NCBI GenBank assembly: GCA_003241685.1
Contig: QFPJ01000006.1
Location: 103,150-167,149, forward strand
Direction: 5' to 3'
Length of the DNA: 64,000 nucleotides
Origin: Sphingopyxis macrogoltabida
Lineage (GTDB): Bacteria; Pseudomonadota; Alphaproteobacteria; Sphingomonadales; Sphingomonadaceae
Shown: piece after piece, positions 8,992 through 17,123 of the stretch
How the letters are laid out: every line of letters starts with the position of its first letter
How positions within the stretch are numbered: position 1 is the first letter of the stretch
Position numbers and translations under genes: made by a program
The notes under the pieces: model-generated
Database searches by the model: none
What the model saw: only the letters and a program-made list of their open reading frames with translations
Told to the model about the DNA's origin: nothing

Positions 8992-9657
8992 TCAGGCGGT
9001 TTCGGCTTCGTCGAGCAGCCAGTTCGGGTCGCTGCTGCCGATCTTGCGGCGGAAGGTCCACAGATCGTCGGTCTGCGCCGCGTCGCTCATCGACCCGGCG
9101 ATCAGCTTGCCGTCGGCATCGCGGGTGATCGCGCTGATATCCGCCTGATAGCGCACCGTCACGCGCGCCTCGCCGCGTTGCAGGTCGACGTCGGTAATCT
9201 TCGCCGAATCGATGCGGATCAGGCGATTTTCCAGCTTTTCGCCCCGCGCCTCGCGCGCCGTGATCGCTTCGGCAAAGGCTTCGTAGCTGTCGTCGTCGCA
9301 CAGGTCGCGCAACGTATCGCGGTCGCCGGCCCAAAAGGCCTCCAGAATCATGCGATAGGCGGATTCGGCGCCTTCCATGAAGCGGCCGGCATCGAACTGG
9401 CGATCGGCGGCGAGCAGCGCGCGCAGCCCGGCTTCGGCCGAAGGTTCATAAACCAGCCCGGCCGCGTCGACCGCCGCCTGGGGCCCCGCCGGCGCATCGC
9501 CGTCGTCGAGCCGCAGCGGCGTGGGCGCGGCGCGGTCGTCGCGGCGCGGCAGGACGGGTTCCTGTTCATGGCCCGTGCGTTTGCCGAGCACCGAATAGAG
9601 CCGCATGCCGAGGAAGGCGGCGATCATGGCGAGCAGGACGATCGAAAAGGCTGTCAC
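8992..9657 (-). CDS. Tim44-like domain protein (single-pass membrane)
   Basis: The protein has one N-terminal transmembrane helix, then a RLYSVLGKRTGHEQE segment typical of alphaproteobacterial Tim44-domain proteins, an acidic linker, and a C-terminal Tim44/NTF2-like domain of about 140 residues. Mitochondrial Tim44 helps protein import. Bacterial relatives such as TimA are membrane-bound and linked to protein translocation, and the divergent neighbour here is secB. I chose the GTG at 9657 because it starts right at the membrane helix. An ATG at 9714 would add 19 residues. Neither start has a convincing ribosome-binding site. It heads the Tim44-mltA-smr row. Confidence 0.82.
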   Translation of the reverse strand: MTAFSIVLLAMIAAFLGMRLYSVLGKRTGHEQEPVLPRRDDRAAPTPLRLDDGDAPAGPQAAVDAAGLVYEPSAEAGLRALLAADRQFDAGRFMEGAESAYRMILEAFWAGDRDTLRDLCDDDSYEAFAEAITAREARGEKLENRLIRIDSAKITDVDLQRGEARVTVRYQADISAITRDADGKLIAGSMSDAAQTDDLWTFRRKIGSSDPNWLLDEAETA

Positions 9658-9940
9658 GGGCAATGTCCAATGCGGCGAATAACGGGCGGCGGGAATAACG
9701 GTTTCGCCCAACATAGGCGATACCGGGCAATGTTTCAAATCTCCTTGCCCCCGGCAGGGCGGCAGGTCAACGGGCGGCGCGCGGGAGCGTCCGCCGGCGC
9801 CACGCGGCCGGACGCGGCGCGGACGGGCCATTGTGCTGTCCGCGCGCCGCTGCTAAGCGCGCCCGCAAACGCCCCTTGCGGCCGGTTTGCGGACCGCTGC
9901 GGGTCCGGTTCAACGCACAATAGCGAAAGACAATCGACAC

Positions 9941-10453
9941 ATGGCCGACGAAACCAGCGCCGACATCACCACGCCGCAGCCCAATGGGGAGGATACGAGC
10001 CCCGCGATCGGCCTGATCTCGCAATATGTGAAGGATCTGTCGTTCGAAAATCCGAACGCGCCCGCCGCCTATCAGTGGCAGAGCGCGCCGCAGGTCGATG
10101 TCCAGTTCAACATTGCCGCCGATGGCGTCGGCGAAAACCTGTTCGAAGTCACGCTGAAGATCGACGTCACGTCGAAATCGGACGAAGGCACGGGATTCAT
10201 CATCGATCTGAAATATGCCGGCCTGTTCGGGGTCCGCAATGTCCCCGACGACCAGCTTCAGCCCTTTTTCCTGGCCGAAGCGCCGCGCATCCTGTTTCCC
10301 TTCGCGCGCCGCGTGATCGCCGATGCCGTCCGCGACGGCGGCTTTCCGCCGCTGCTGCTCGAACCGATCGACTTCCACGGCCTGTTCATGCAGCAGGTTC
10401 AGGCGCAGGGCGAAGGCCAGGGCGACATCCCCGCGCCGGTCGGCGAAGCTTAA
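9941..10453 (+). CDS. secB: Protein-export chaperone SecB
   Basis: The 170-residue protein matches SecB across its length, with an acidic N-terminus, ISQYVKDLSFENPNAP, and a C-terminal helix region. SecB forms tetramers that keep outer membrane and periplasmic precursors unfolded and hand them to SecA. The ATG at 9941 begins the conserved acidic N-terminus. It is divergent from the Tim44-like gene. Confidence 0.95.
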   Translation: MADETSADITTPQPNGEDTSPAIGLISQYVKDLSFENPNAPAAYQWQSAPQVDVQFNIAADGVGENLFEVTLKIDVTSKSDEGTGFIIDLKYAGLFGVRNVPDDQLQPFFLAEAPRILFPFARRVIADAVRDGGFPPLLLEPIDFHGLFMQQVQAQGEGQGDIPAPVGEA

Positions 10454-10483
10454 GATTCGGCAGCGGCACCGCGGGCTGGCGGG

Positions 10484-12091
10484 GTGAGCAGCCTGATCAA
10501 AAATGTCGGGACGATCGGCGGCCTGACCATGGTCAGCCGCATTTTCGGCTTCGCCCGCGACATGCTGCTCGCCCGCGTGCTGGGCGCCGGGCTGGCGGCC
10601 GACGCCTTTCAGCTTGCCTTCACCCTGCCCAACACCTTTCGCCGCCTGTTCGCCGAGGGTGCCTTTTCGGTCGCCTTCGTCCCCATGTACAGCCGCGTGT
10701 TGCACAGCGAGGAAAGCGAAGGCGGGGGTGAGGCGGCGGCGGCGAAATTCGCCGACGATGTTCTGGGCGTCTTCCTGTGGGTGCTGCTGGCCTTTTCGGC
10801 GTTCGCGATGATCGTCATGCCCGGCATCGTATGGCTGCTGGCGCGCGAGTATCAGACGGTGCCGGGCAAGTTCGAACTGGCGGTGTTCCTGAGCCGCGTC
10901 ACCTTTCCCTATCTGGCGCTGGTCAGCATGGTCGCGATGCTGTCCGGCCTGCTCAACGCGCGCTCGCGCTTCGCCCCCGGCGCCCTTGTCCCGGTGCTGC
11001 TCAACATCGTGCTGATCGGTGGGATATTGATCGGCGCCAAGCTGCGCGGTCCCGGCGGCGACGACCGCATCGTCGCAATCGCCCTGTCGGTATCGCTGAC
11101 CTTCGCGGGCGTCGTCCAGCTGGCCTACATGGGGTGGGCGGTGCGGCGCGCGGGGCTGAAACTGCACATCCGGCTGCCGAAACTGACGCCCGAAGTGCGG
11201 CGGCTCGGCATGTTGATCCTGCCCGCGACCTTCGGCGCCGGCATCTATCAGGTCAGCCAGTTCGTCGATACCTTCTTCGCCACCTCGCTGCCGCAGGGGT
11301 CGCTGACTCTGCTCAAGCTGGCCGACCGGCTGAACCAGCTCCCGCTGGGCATCGTCGGCATCGCGCTCGGCACCGCGATCCTGCCGATGCTGGCGCGCCA
11401 TATTCACGGCGGCGACGCGGCGGAGGCGCAGCGGCTTCAGACCAACGCCTTTGAAATGGCGACGCTGCTCACCCTGCCCGCCGCGGCGGCGCTCGCCATC
11501 TGCGCCCCGGCCTTCACCGCCGCCTTTTTCGTCGGTGGCAAATTCACCGCCGCCGACGGGGCGATCATGGCGCATATCGTCGTCGCGCTGGTCGCCGGGC
11601 TGCCCGCCTATGTCATCGTCAAGATATTGAACCCGGGCTTTTTCGCGCGCGAGGATATGCGGACGCCGGTGTGGACCGCCTTCGCCTCGCTGCTGATCAA
11701 CATCGCGATCAACCTCTATGTCGTCGAACGCTATGGCATCGTCGGGCTGGCGGGGGCGACGGCGGTGTCGGCATCGATCAACTGCCTGCTGCTCTATGCC
11801 GTGCTGCACCGGCGCGGCTGGTTCCATTTCACCGGCCGGCTGGCGGGGCGGATCGCGCGCCAGATCGTCGCGGTCGCGGCCATGTCGGCGCTGCTGTGGT
11901 GGATGATGCCGCGCCTTGCGCCCTATTACAGCGGCGGGGTGGTCGACCGCATCTGGTCGCTGGCGGCGCTGTGCGCGGCGGGCGGCGCGACCTTCTTCGC
12001 GGTCGCCTTCCTTGTCGGTGCGCTTGACAAGGAGCTGATCGCGATGTTGACGCGGCGGCGCGCCCGCAGTGCGGCGCCGACACAGGAGTAG
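10484..12091 (+). CDS. murJ: Lipid II flippase MurJ (MviN)
   Basis: The 535-residue protein is a MOP-superfamily integral membrane protein with about 14 helices. It has the MurJ hallmarks of an early SRIFGFARDMLLARVLGAG segment and an FRRLFAEGAFS motif. It flips lipid II across the inner membrane for peptidoglycan synthesis. The start codon is GTG. The stop lies 3 bp before trpS, whose ribosome-binding site sits inside the murJ end. Confidence 0.95.
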   Translation: MSSLIKNVGTIGGLTMVSRIFGFARDMLLARVLGAGLAADAFQLAFTLPNTFRRLFAEGAFSVAFVPMYSRVLHSEESEGGGEAAAAKFADDVLGVFLWVLLAFSAFAMIVMPGIVWLLAREYQTVPGKFELAVFLSRVTFPYLALVSMVAMLSGLLNARSRFAPGALVPVLLNIVLIGGILIGAKLRGPGGDDRIVAIALSVSLTFAGVVQLAYMGWAVRRAGLKLHIRLPKLTPEVRRLGMLILPATFGAGIYQVSQFVDTFFATSLPQGSLTLLKLADRLNQLPLGIVGIALGTAILPMLARHIHGGDAAEAQRLQTNAFEMATLLTLPAAAALAICAPAFTAAFFVGGKFTAADGAIMAHIVVALVAGLPAYVIVKILNPGFFAREDMRTPVWTAFASLLINIAINLYVVERYGIVGLAGATAVSASINCLLLYAVLHRRGWFHFTGRLAGRIARQIVAVAAMSALLWWMMPRLAPYYSGGVVDRIWSLAALCAAGGATFFAVAFLVGALDKELIAMLTRRRARSAAPTQE

Positions 12092-12094
12092 GAC

Positions 12095-13096
12095 ATGCGG
12101 ATCGTATCGGGCATCCAGCCCACCGGAAATTTGCACCTTGGCAATTATCTGGGCGCGATCCGCAACTGGGTGCGGATGCAGCAGGACGGCGAATGCCTGT
12201 TCTTTCTGGCCGACCTGCACGCGATTTCGATGCCGCATGTGCCCGCCGACCTGATCGCCAACACGCGCGCGATGACCGCGGCGCTGGTCGCGTGCGGGAT
12301 CGACACCGACCGATCCTACCTGTTCAATCAGGCGCGCGTTCCAGCCCACGCCGAACTGCAATGGCTGCTGAACGGCACCGCGCGCATGGGCTGGCTCAAC
12401 CGCATGACGCAGTGGAAGGACAAGGCGGGCAAGAACCGCGAATCGGCGTCGGCCGCGCTCTTCACCTATCCGGTCCTCCAGGCGGCGGATGTCCTGCTCT
12501 ATCAGGCGACGCATGTGCCGGTGGGCGAGGACCAGAAACAGCATCTGGAACTGGCGCGCGACATCGCGCAGAAGTTCAACAATGATTTCGCGGCGCCGGA
12601 CGCGCCGGTTTTCGCCCTGCCCGAACCGATCATCCCCGCCGACGCGGCGCGGATCATGAGCCTGCGCGACGGGTCGGCGAAAATGTCGAAATCGGACCCG
12701 TCGGACATGAGCCGCATCAACCTGACCGACGATGCCGACACGATGATGCAGAAGGTGAAGAAGGCGCGGACCGATCCCGACGCGCTGCCGTCCGAGGCGG
12801 CGGGGCTGGAGGGGCGGGCCGAGGCGCGCAATCTGGTCGGCATCTATGCGACGCTGGCCGATACCGGCGTCGACGATGTGCTGCGCGATTTCGCGGGGCA
12901 GGGTTTCGGCGCGTTCAAACCCGCGCTCGGCGAGCTGCTGGTGGAAAAGCTGGCGCCGATCAACGCGCGCTTCGTCGCGCTCAAGGACGATCATGCCGCG
13001 CTCGACGCCATTTTGGCGCGCGGCGCCGAAAAGGCGCGGGACCTTGCAAAACCGACGCTCGACGCCACCTATGATGCATTGGGCCTATGTCGTTGA
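12095..13096 (+). CDS. trpS: Tryptophanyl-tRNA synthetase
   Basis: The 333-residue protein is a class I aminoacyl-tRNA synthetase of the TrpRS family. The HIGH-like motif is seen in SGIQPTGNLHLGNYLGA near the N-terminus and the KMSKS motif is complete (AKMSKSDPSD, about residues 194-203). It charges tRNA-Trp. It follows murJ by 3 bp with an AGGAG in the end of murJ, so the two are very likely translated from one message. This murJ-trpS pairing is common in alphaproteobacteria. Confidence 0.96.
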   Translation: MRIVSGIQPTGNLHLGNYLGAIRNWVRMQQDGECLFFLADLHAISMPHVPADLIANTRAMTAALVACGIDTDRSYLFNQARVPAHAELQWLLNGTARMGWLNRMTQWKDKAGKNRESASAALFTYPVLQAADVLLYQATHVPVGEDQKQHLELARDIAQKFNNDFAAPDAPVFALPEPIIPADAARIMSLRDGSAKMSKSDPSDMSRINLTDDADTMMQKVKKARTDPDALPSEAAGLEGRAEARNLVGIYATLADTGVDDVLRDFAGQGFGAFKPALGELLVEKLAPINARFVALKDDHAALDAILARGAEKARDLAKPTLDATYDALGLCR

Positions 13097-13229
13097 AAGG
13101 GCGTCGTCGCGGCGCCGATTCCGCGGAACGAAGCTGCGACGAAATGGGTTCAACCAAGGTTCAGTCGCGTTGGCATAGTCTTATTGGAGTAGGAACGCCT
13201 GCGTGCGGGCCGAATCACGGAGCAAGACG

Positions 13230-13925
13230 ATGAGCAAGATCAGTTTCCGGCATCTGGGTTTCGCCGCGGCGGCGGGCGCCGCGCTGGCGCTGGCCGGCTG
13301 TGCGACGCCGTTTCGCGCCGATGTCGCGCGTTTCCAGTCGCAGCTCCCCGCACCGCAGGGACAGAGCTTCGTCGTCGAATCGAGCAACCCGGCGTTGCAG
13401 GGCGGCATCGAATTCGGCCAATATGCCAATATGGTCGCGGGCGAGTTGACGCGCTACGGCTACCGCCCTGCGGCGAACGGCGAGCGCGCCGACCTGGTCG
13501 TCCGTATGGACTATGGCGTCGACAATGGCCGCGAACGTGTCGTGTCGAGCCCCGGCTTCGGCGACCCCTGGTATGGCAGCGGTTTTTACGGTCGCGGCTT
13601 CTATCGCCCGGTGATCGTCACGGGCCGCGGCGGGCGCCGCTATGTCTATGGCTATCGCGACCCGTTCATGTGGGGCGGTTTCGGGCCCGGCTGGGGCGGC
13701 TATAACGATGTCAGCAGCTACACCGTCTATACCAGCGGCCTGAAGCTTCAGATCGATCGCGCTGCCGATGGATCGCGGTTGTTCGAAGGACAGGCCGAAG
13801 CCCAGTCGCGCGACAATAATCTGCAGACGATCGTCCCCAATCTGGTCGAGGCGATGTTCACCGGCTTCCCCGGCAATTCGGGCGAGCGGGTCCGCATCAC
13901 CGTCGCGCCGCCCGAAAAGGGCTGA
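13230..13925 (+). CDS. DUF4136 domain lipoprotein
   Basis: The 231-residue protein has a lipoprotein signal with a lipobox at LAGC (Cys24) and a DUF4136-type domain. The middle is rich in Gly, Tyr and Arg (about residues 105-165). Members of this family are exported proteins of unknown function, probably held in the outer membrane. A GGAGCA before the ATG at 13230 supports this start over a GTG nine codons upstream. It is followed by a terminator hairpin. Confidence 0.83.
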   Translation: MSKISFRHLGFAAAAGAALALAGCATPFRADVARFQSQLPAPQGQSFVVESSNPALQGGIEFGQYANMVAGELTRYGYRPAANGERADLVVRMDYGVDNGRERVVSSPGFGDPWYGSGFYGRGFYRPVIVTGRGGRRYVYGYRDPFMWGGFGPGWGGYNDVSSYTVYTSGLKLQIDRAADGSRLFEGQAEAQSRDNNLQTIVPNLVEAMFTGFPGNSGERVRITVAPPEKG

Positions 13926-13949
13926 GCCGCCCATCGCGGCCGAAGCACG

Positions 13950-13977
13950 GGCCCGCCTTTCGGTTGAACGGCGGGCC
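13950..13977. terminator. Hairpin between convergent genes
   Basis: GGCCCGCC and GGCGGGCC form an 8-bp perfect stem with a 12-nt loop between the DUF4136 gene and the convergent DUF1232 gene. A short T run follows some bases later on the plus strand. It may stop transcription from either side. Confidence 0.5.
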
Positions 13978-14008
13978 TGCTGCGTTTCCGTGATATGCGG
14001 CGGCGCCA

Positions 14009-14425
14009 TCAATGCCAGGGCGAGGTTCGCACGCTCCAGTAGAGGATGGTGAGCAGTCCTGCCCAGATCAGCAGGATCGCGATCATTCCCGCGCGGCTCG
14101 ATGGGCGCTCGCTCGCGGCTTCGGCGGCCGCGTGCAGTTCGGCCCATAAAGGCGCCGGGATCAGCCGGCGAACGAGCCAGAGGCCCGCCGGCACGACGAC
14201 CAGATCGTCGATCCAGCCGAGCACCGGGATGAAATCGGGAATCAGGTCGATCGGCGACAGCGCATAGGCGGCAACCGCGATCGCCAGCAAGCGCGCGGTC
14301 CACGGCACACGCGCATCGCGCGCGGCGAGCCAGGCGGCGTGCGCCTCCACCGCCAGCCGGTGGCCCAGGTCGCCGATGCGTTCCGAAAGGGATTTGCCCG
14401 TCATCGCGCGCATCATTACTGTCAT
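14009..14425 (-). CDS. DUF1232 (YkvA-like) membrane protein
   Basis: The protein of about 138 residues carries the DUF1232 core ALSPIDLIPDFIPVLGWIDD, which is diagnostic of the YkvA family, with hydrophobic segments on both sides and a final transmembrane helix. No function is established for the family. The start is unsure: ATG codons at 14425, 14416, 14413 and 14404 are all in frame. If 14425 is used, its start codon is 3 bp from that of the divergent epimerase gene, so each promoter must lie inside the neighbouring gene. Confidence 0.8.
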   Translation of the reverse strand: MTVMMRAMTGKSLSERIGDLGHRLAVEAHAAWLAARDARVPWTARLLAIAVAAYALSPIDLIPDFIPVLGWIDDLVVVPAGLWLVRRLIPAPLWAELHAAAEAASERPSSRAGMIAILLIWAGLLTILYWSVRTSPWH

Positions 14426-14428
14426 CGC

Positions 14429-15427
14429 ATGACCATCCAACTGAAAAGCGCACGCGTCGAACGCTGGCCGGTCGCGGGCCGGTTCGTCATCAGCCGCGGC
14501 GCCACCGATCATGTCGATGTCGTCGTGGCCGAAGTGGCGGAGGCGGGCGGTGAAAAAGTGGGGCGCGGCGAAGGCACGCCCGTCTATTATCTGGGCGAGG
14601 ATGCCGCGAAATGCCGCGACGCCATTCTTCGCGCGGCGCCGCACATCGCCGGGCTGGACGCGGCGGCGGCGCGCGCGGCGGTCCAGGAACTGATGCCGGC
14701 GGGTGCGGCGCGCAATGCGCTCGACTGCGCGCTATGGGATCTGGAGGCGCAGCTTCGCGGGCTGCGCTTGTGGCAGCTGGCGGGATGCGACGGGGCGCCG
14801 ACCGCGCGCGTCACGGCCTATACGATTTCGCTGGGAACGCCGGGGGCAATGGCGGAGCAGGCCGCGACGGCGGAGGCCGACGGCTATCGGCTGTTGAAGG
14901 TGAAACTGACCGGCGAAGGCGACCGGCTGCGAATCGCCGGGGTTCGCAAGGGCGCGCCCAACGCGCGGCTGATCGTCGATGCCAATGAAAGCTGGGGCCA
15001 GATCGACTTGCTCAGCGAGGCGGAGGCGCTCGCCGATATGGGGGTTGAGATGATCGAGCAGCCGGTGCCGGCCGGCGCCGACGCGCTGCTCGACCCCATT
15101 TATGCGCCGATCCCCTTCGTCGCGGACGAAAGTTGCCAGGTCGCCGCCGACATCGCACGAATCGGCCCATTCTACGATGGCGTGAATATCAAGCTCGACA
15201 AGGCCGGCGGACTGACCGAGGCGCTTCGTGTCGCCGATGCCGCCGATGCGGCGGGGCTGTCGATCATGGTCGGGTGCATGCTCTGCACCAGCCTGGGGAT
15301 CGCGCCCGCCTTTGTCCTGGCGCAGCGCGCGAAATGGGTCGACCTCGACGGCCCCGCGCTACTGGCGCGGGACCGCGAGGACGGGTTCGAGTTTCGCGAA
15401 GGCCGAATCGGGCCGCCGGTGCGGTAG
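14429..15427 (+). CDS. dgcA: Dipeptide epimerase of the enolase superfamily (DgcA-like)
   Basis: The 332-residue protein belongs to the muconate lactonizing/mandelate racemase group. It shows the KxK base (LLKVKLTG), metal ligands in VDANESWG, EQPVPAG and ADESC, and the late Lys in NIKLDKAGG. This pattern fits L-Ala-D/L-Glu epimerases, which act in recycling of murein peptides. The DgcA N-acetyl-glutamate racemase is a close relative and a common label in this group. No clear ribosome-binding site precedes the ATG. Confidence 0.82.
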   Translation: MTIQLKSARVERWPVAGRFVISRGATDHVDVVVAEVAEAGGEKVGRGEGTPVYYLGEDAAKCRDAILRAAPHIAGLDAAAARAAVQELMPAGAARNALDCALWDLEAQLRGLRLWQLAGCDGAPTARVTAYTISLGTPGAMAEQAATAEADGYRLLKVKLTGEGDRLRIAGVRKGAPNARLIVDANESWGQIDLLSEAEALADMGVEMIEQPVPAGADALLDPIYAPIPFVADESCQVAADIARIGPFYDGVNIKLDKAGGLTEALRVADAADAAGLSIMVGCMLCTSLGIAPAFVLAQRAKWVDLDGPALLARDREDGFEFREGRIGPPVR

Positions 15428-15441
15428 CGATCCGGGCGCGG

Positions 15442-15906
15442 TCAGAGCGCCACTTCGGCGTGCTTGCCCAGATCGCCTTCCTTCATCGTCATGCCCGTCG
15501 CGAGCTTGAACATGCCCTTGATGCCGGGGTCTGCCGTCCAGATTTCGGCATCGTCCAGATCGAAGCGCAGCAGAAGCAGCTTGGGGTCGTCCTTGCCGCC
15601 TTCATACCAGGCGGCAATTCCGTTGTTCCACAGCTTGTCCAGCACCGCGCGATCGGCTTCGGGCCGCAACGTGCCCGATATGCAGGCGAACAGGTCGTGG
15701 CCCTTGGACGCAAACTGCGCCATTGCTGGGCCGCCCGCCGCCAGACGATTGTCGGTCGCGGTGAAGAACCAGAAGGCGCTGTTCGCATCCTTGTCGAGCT
15801 GCGCGTTCATCGGGACATGATGGTCGCGTCCGCCGGTCAGGCCGACCATGACATTGGGGCTGGCATCCAGCGCCTTCCAGAATGTCTTTTTGATATCCTC
15901 GCTCAT
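15442..15906 (-). CDS. Pyridoxamine 5'-phosphate oxidase-like (general stress) protein
   Basis: The 154-residue protein has a split-barrel flavin-binding fold like the general stress protein 26 / pyridoxamine-phosphate-oxidase-like families. Visible segments are VMVGLTGGRDHHVPMNAQ, then FWFFTATDNRL, and a C-terminal WxADPGIKGMFKLATG. These proteins bind FMN or F420 and have ill-defined redox or stress roles. AAAGGAA precedes the ATG. A soxR remnant lies divergently, 25 bp away. Confidence 0.82.
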   Translation of the reverse strand: MSEDIKKTFWKALDASPNVMVGLTGGRDHHVPMNAQLDKDANSAFWFFTATDNRLAAGGPAMAQFASKGHDLFACISGTLRPEADRAVLDKLWNNGIAAWYEGGKDDPKLLLLRFDLDDAEIWTADPGIKGMFKLATGMTMKEGDLGKHAEVAL

Positions 15907-15931
15907 GGAATTTCCTTTCTGGCCCCTCGAT

Positions 15932-16234
15932 ATGTCGATCAACGCAGCAGAGGCGCAGATGTTGCCCGGGTTAGCGCCGGCGCGGCTGCCCGCCGGGCGA
16001 ACCCCGAATGCCGCCGACTGGACGCGGATCAGCACCGGGCTGCGCGCCCGGATCGATGCCCGCATCGCGGCGCTGCAACGGACGCGCGACCTGCTCGACG
16101 GCTGTATCGGCTGCGGCTGCCTGTCGCTGAAAAAATGCGGGCTGTACAATGCGGGCGACAAGGCGGCGCAGCGCGGCGCGGGGCCGCGCTATCTGCTCGG
16201 CGACCGCGCGGGGGAGGTCGCCGAAGTGGATTGA
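15932..16234 (+). pseudogene. soxR: SoxR remnant: [2Fe-2S] half only, DNA-binding domain missing
   Basis: The 100-codon frame matches only the C-terminal part of the MerR-family redox sensor SoxR. It has the dimerisation helix (ARIDARIAALQRTRDLLDG) and the cluster motif CIGCGCLSLKKC, followed by GLYNAGD. Full SoxR has about 150 residues and begins with a winged helix-turn-helix of about 70-80 residues. Here the sequence upstream is the antisense start of the flavin-fold gene and shows no helix-turn-helix in any frame. The four cluster cysteines are intact. It is most likely a 5'-truncated pseudogene. A small protein carrying only the iron-sulfur domain is less likely but not excluded. Confidence 0.75.
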
Positions 16235-16291
16235 CGCGATTCAGGCGGGGCGTAGGGATGGGGGATCACACCCTGTAAGCGGAGAGGTTCG

Positions 16292-16846
16292 ATGAAGGCT
16301 TTTTTCCCGACCCTGCTGATGATCGGGGCGCTGCAGCCCGCCCCCGCGCTGGCGGAACCGGCGTCGCCGCTGCTGGGAACATGGGCGGCCGACATCGACC
16401 GTCTGCCGATCCCGCCCGAGGCGCGGCCGAAGAGCGTGACGATCACCTATAGCGACGTCGGCGGCGGCCAATGGCGAACGCATGTCGATGTCGTGCTTCC
16501 CGATGGCAAGGCTCTACAGGCAATCTCCACCTATACGCCCGACGGCACGCCGGTGAAGGTGGCGGGCAATCTGGAGGCCGATACGGTCGCGACGCGTATT
16601 CCCGAACCCGGCGTGATGATCACCGCGCTCGCGCTCGGCGGGGTTCCCGGATCGATGCGGACCTATACCGTGTCCGCCGACGGCCAGAGGATGACCGAGA
16701 CCGTCGTATTTTTCACGAAGGACGGCACGCCGGGGATGCGCACCAATCTGTTCAACCGGGTGCGCCCGGGTCAGACGGCGTCCAGCCTTTCGATATCGGG
16801 CGCCCCGGCCAGCAGCGAGGAAAAGCGCGCCCCGATCTCGCGATAA
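16292..16846 (+). CDS. Hypothetical exported protein
   Basis: The 184-residue protein has a clear signal peptide (about residues 1-21, ending ALA) and a probable beta-rich body beginning SPLLGTWAADIDR, reminiscent of lipocalin-like secreted proteins. No family is assigned with confidence. GGAGAG precedes the ATG. Its last 76 bp overlap the convergent monooxygenase-like gene, which is unusual in this window. The true C-terminus is set by the stop at 16844-16846 unless there is a sequencing error. Confidence 0.7.
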   Translation: MKAFFPTLLMIGALQPAPALAEPASPLLGTWAADIDRLPIPPEARPKSVTITYSDVGGGQWRTHVDVVLPDGKALQAISTYTPDGTPVKVAGNLEADTVATRIPEPGVMITALALGGVPGSMRTYTVSADGQRMTETVVFFTKDGTPGMRTNLFNRVRPGQTASSLSISGAPASSEEKRAPISR

Positions 16847-17061
16847 TGGGCCGATGCGCGATGCGCCGCGACGGCGGCTTCGTCGTCATAGCATTCGAGC
16901 ACTTTGTAGGTGCCCGCTTCGCCGCCGCGGAACAGGCGGTAATAGCTGTTGCCGGGCTCGTCCGCGTTTACCGCGGCGGCCAGATCGGCAAAGGCGGCCT
17001 CGAACTCGGCTTCCCTGCCCGGCTGCACCCGCAACGTCGCGATCACTCCGATGGCGCTCAT
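16771..17061 (-). CDS. Antibiotic biosynthesis monooxygenase-like (YgiN-type) protein
   Basis: The 96-residue protein is a single ABM (ferredoxin-like) domain: an N-terminal strand MSAIGVIATLRVQPG, helix, NSYYRLFRG, then YKVLECYDDEAAVAAHRAS and a final helix. Relatives include quinol monooxygenase YgiN and cofactor-free oxygenases that work on quinols. The substrate cannot be inferred. It lies downstream of the thiolase gene on the same strand, 62 bp away, and overlaps the convergent exported-protein gene. Confidence 0.82.
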   Translation of the reverse strand: MSAIGVIATLRVQPGREAEFEAAFADLAAAVNADEPGNSYYRLFRGGEAGTYKVLECYDDEAAVAAHRASAHYREIGARFSSLLAGAPDIERLDAV

Positions 17062-17123
17062 CGTCCGTCTCCCTTTTTCGGTAAAGGGGCCGGCGGCGAT
17101 GCGCCGGCCCCATATCGTTTCGA

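Noticed and set aside
9767..12994. Very long open frame (about 1,075 codons) on the minus strand across secB, murJ and trpS
   Set aside because: It is antisense to three clear genes; the translation is rich in Arg, Gln and Asp with no domain, as expected from a high-GC third-position shadow.
15842..15931. Frameshifted helix-turn-helix of SoxR upstream of the remnant
   Set aside because: No frame in this stretch shows a MerR-type helix-turn-helix; the bases belong to the start of the flavin-fold gene.
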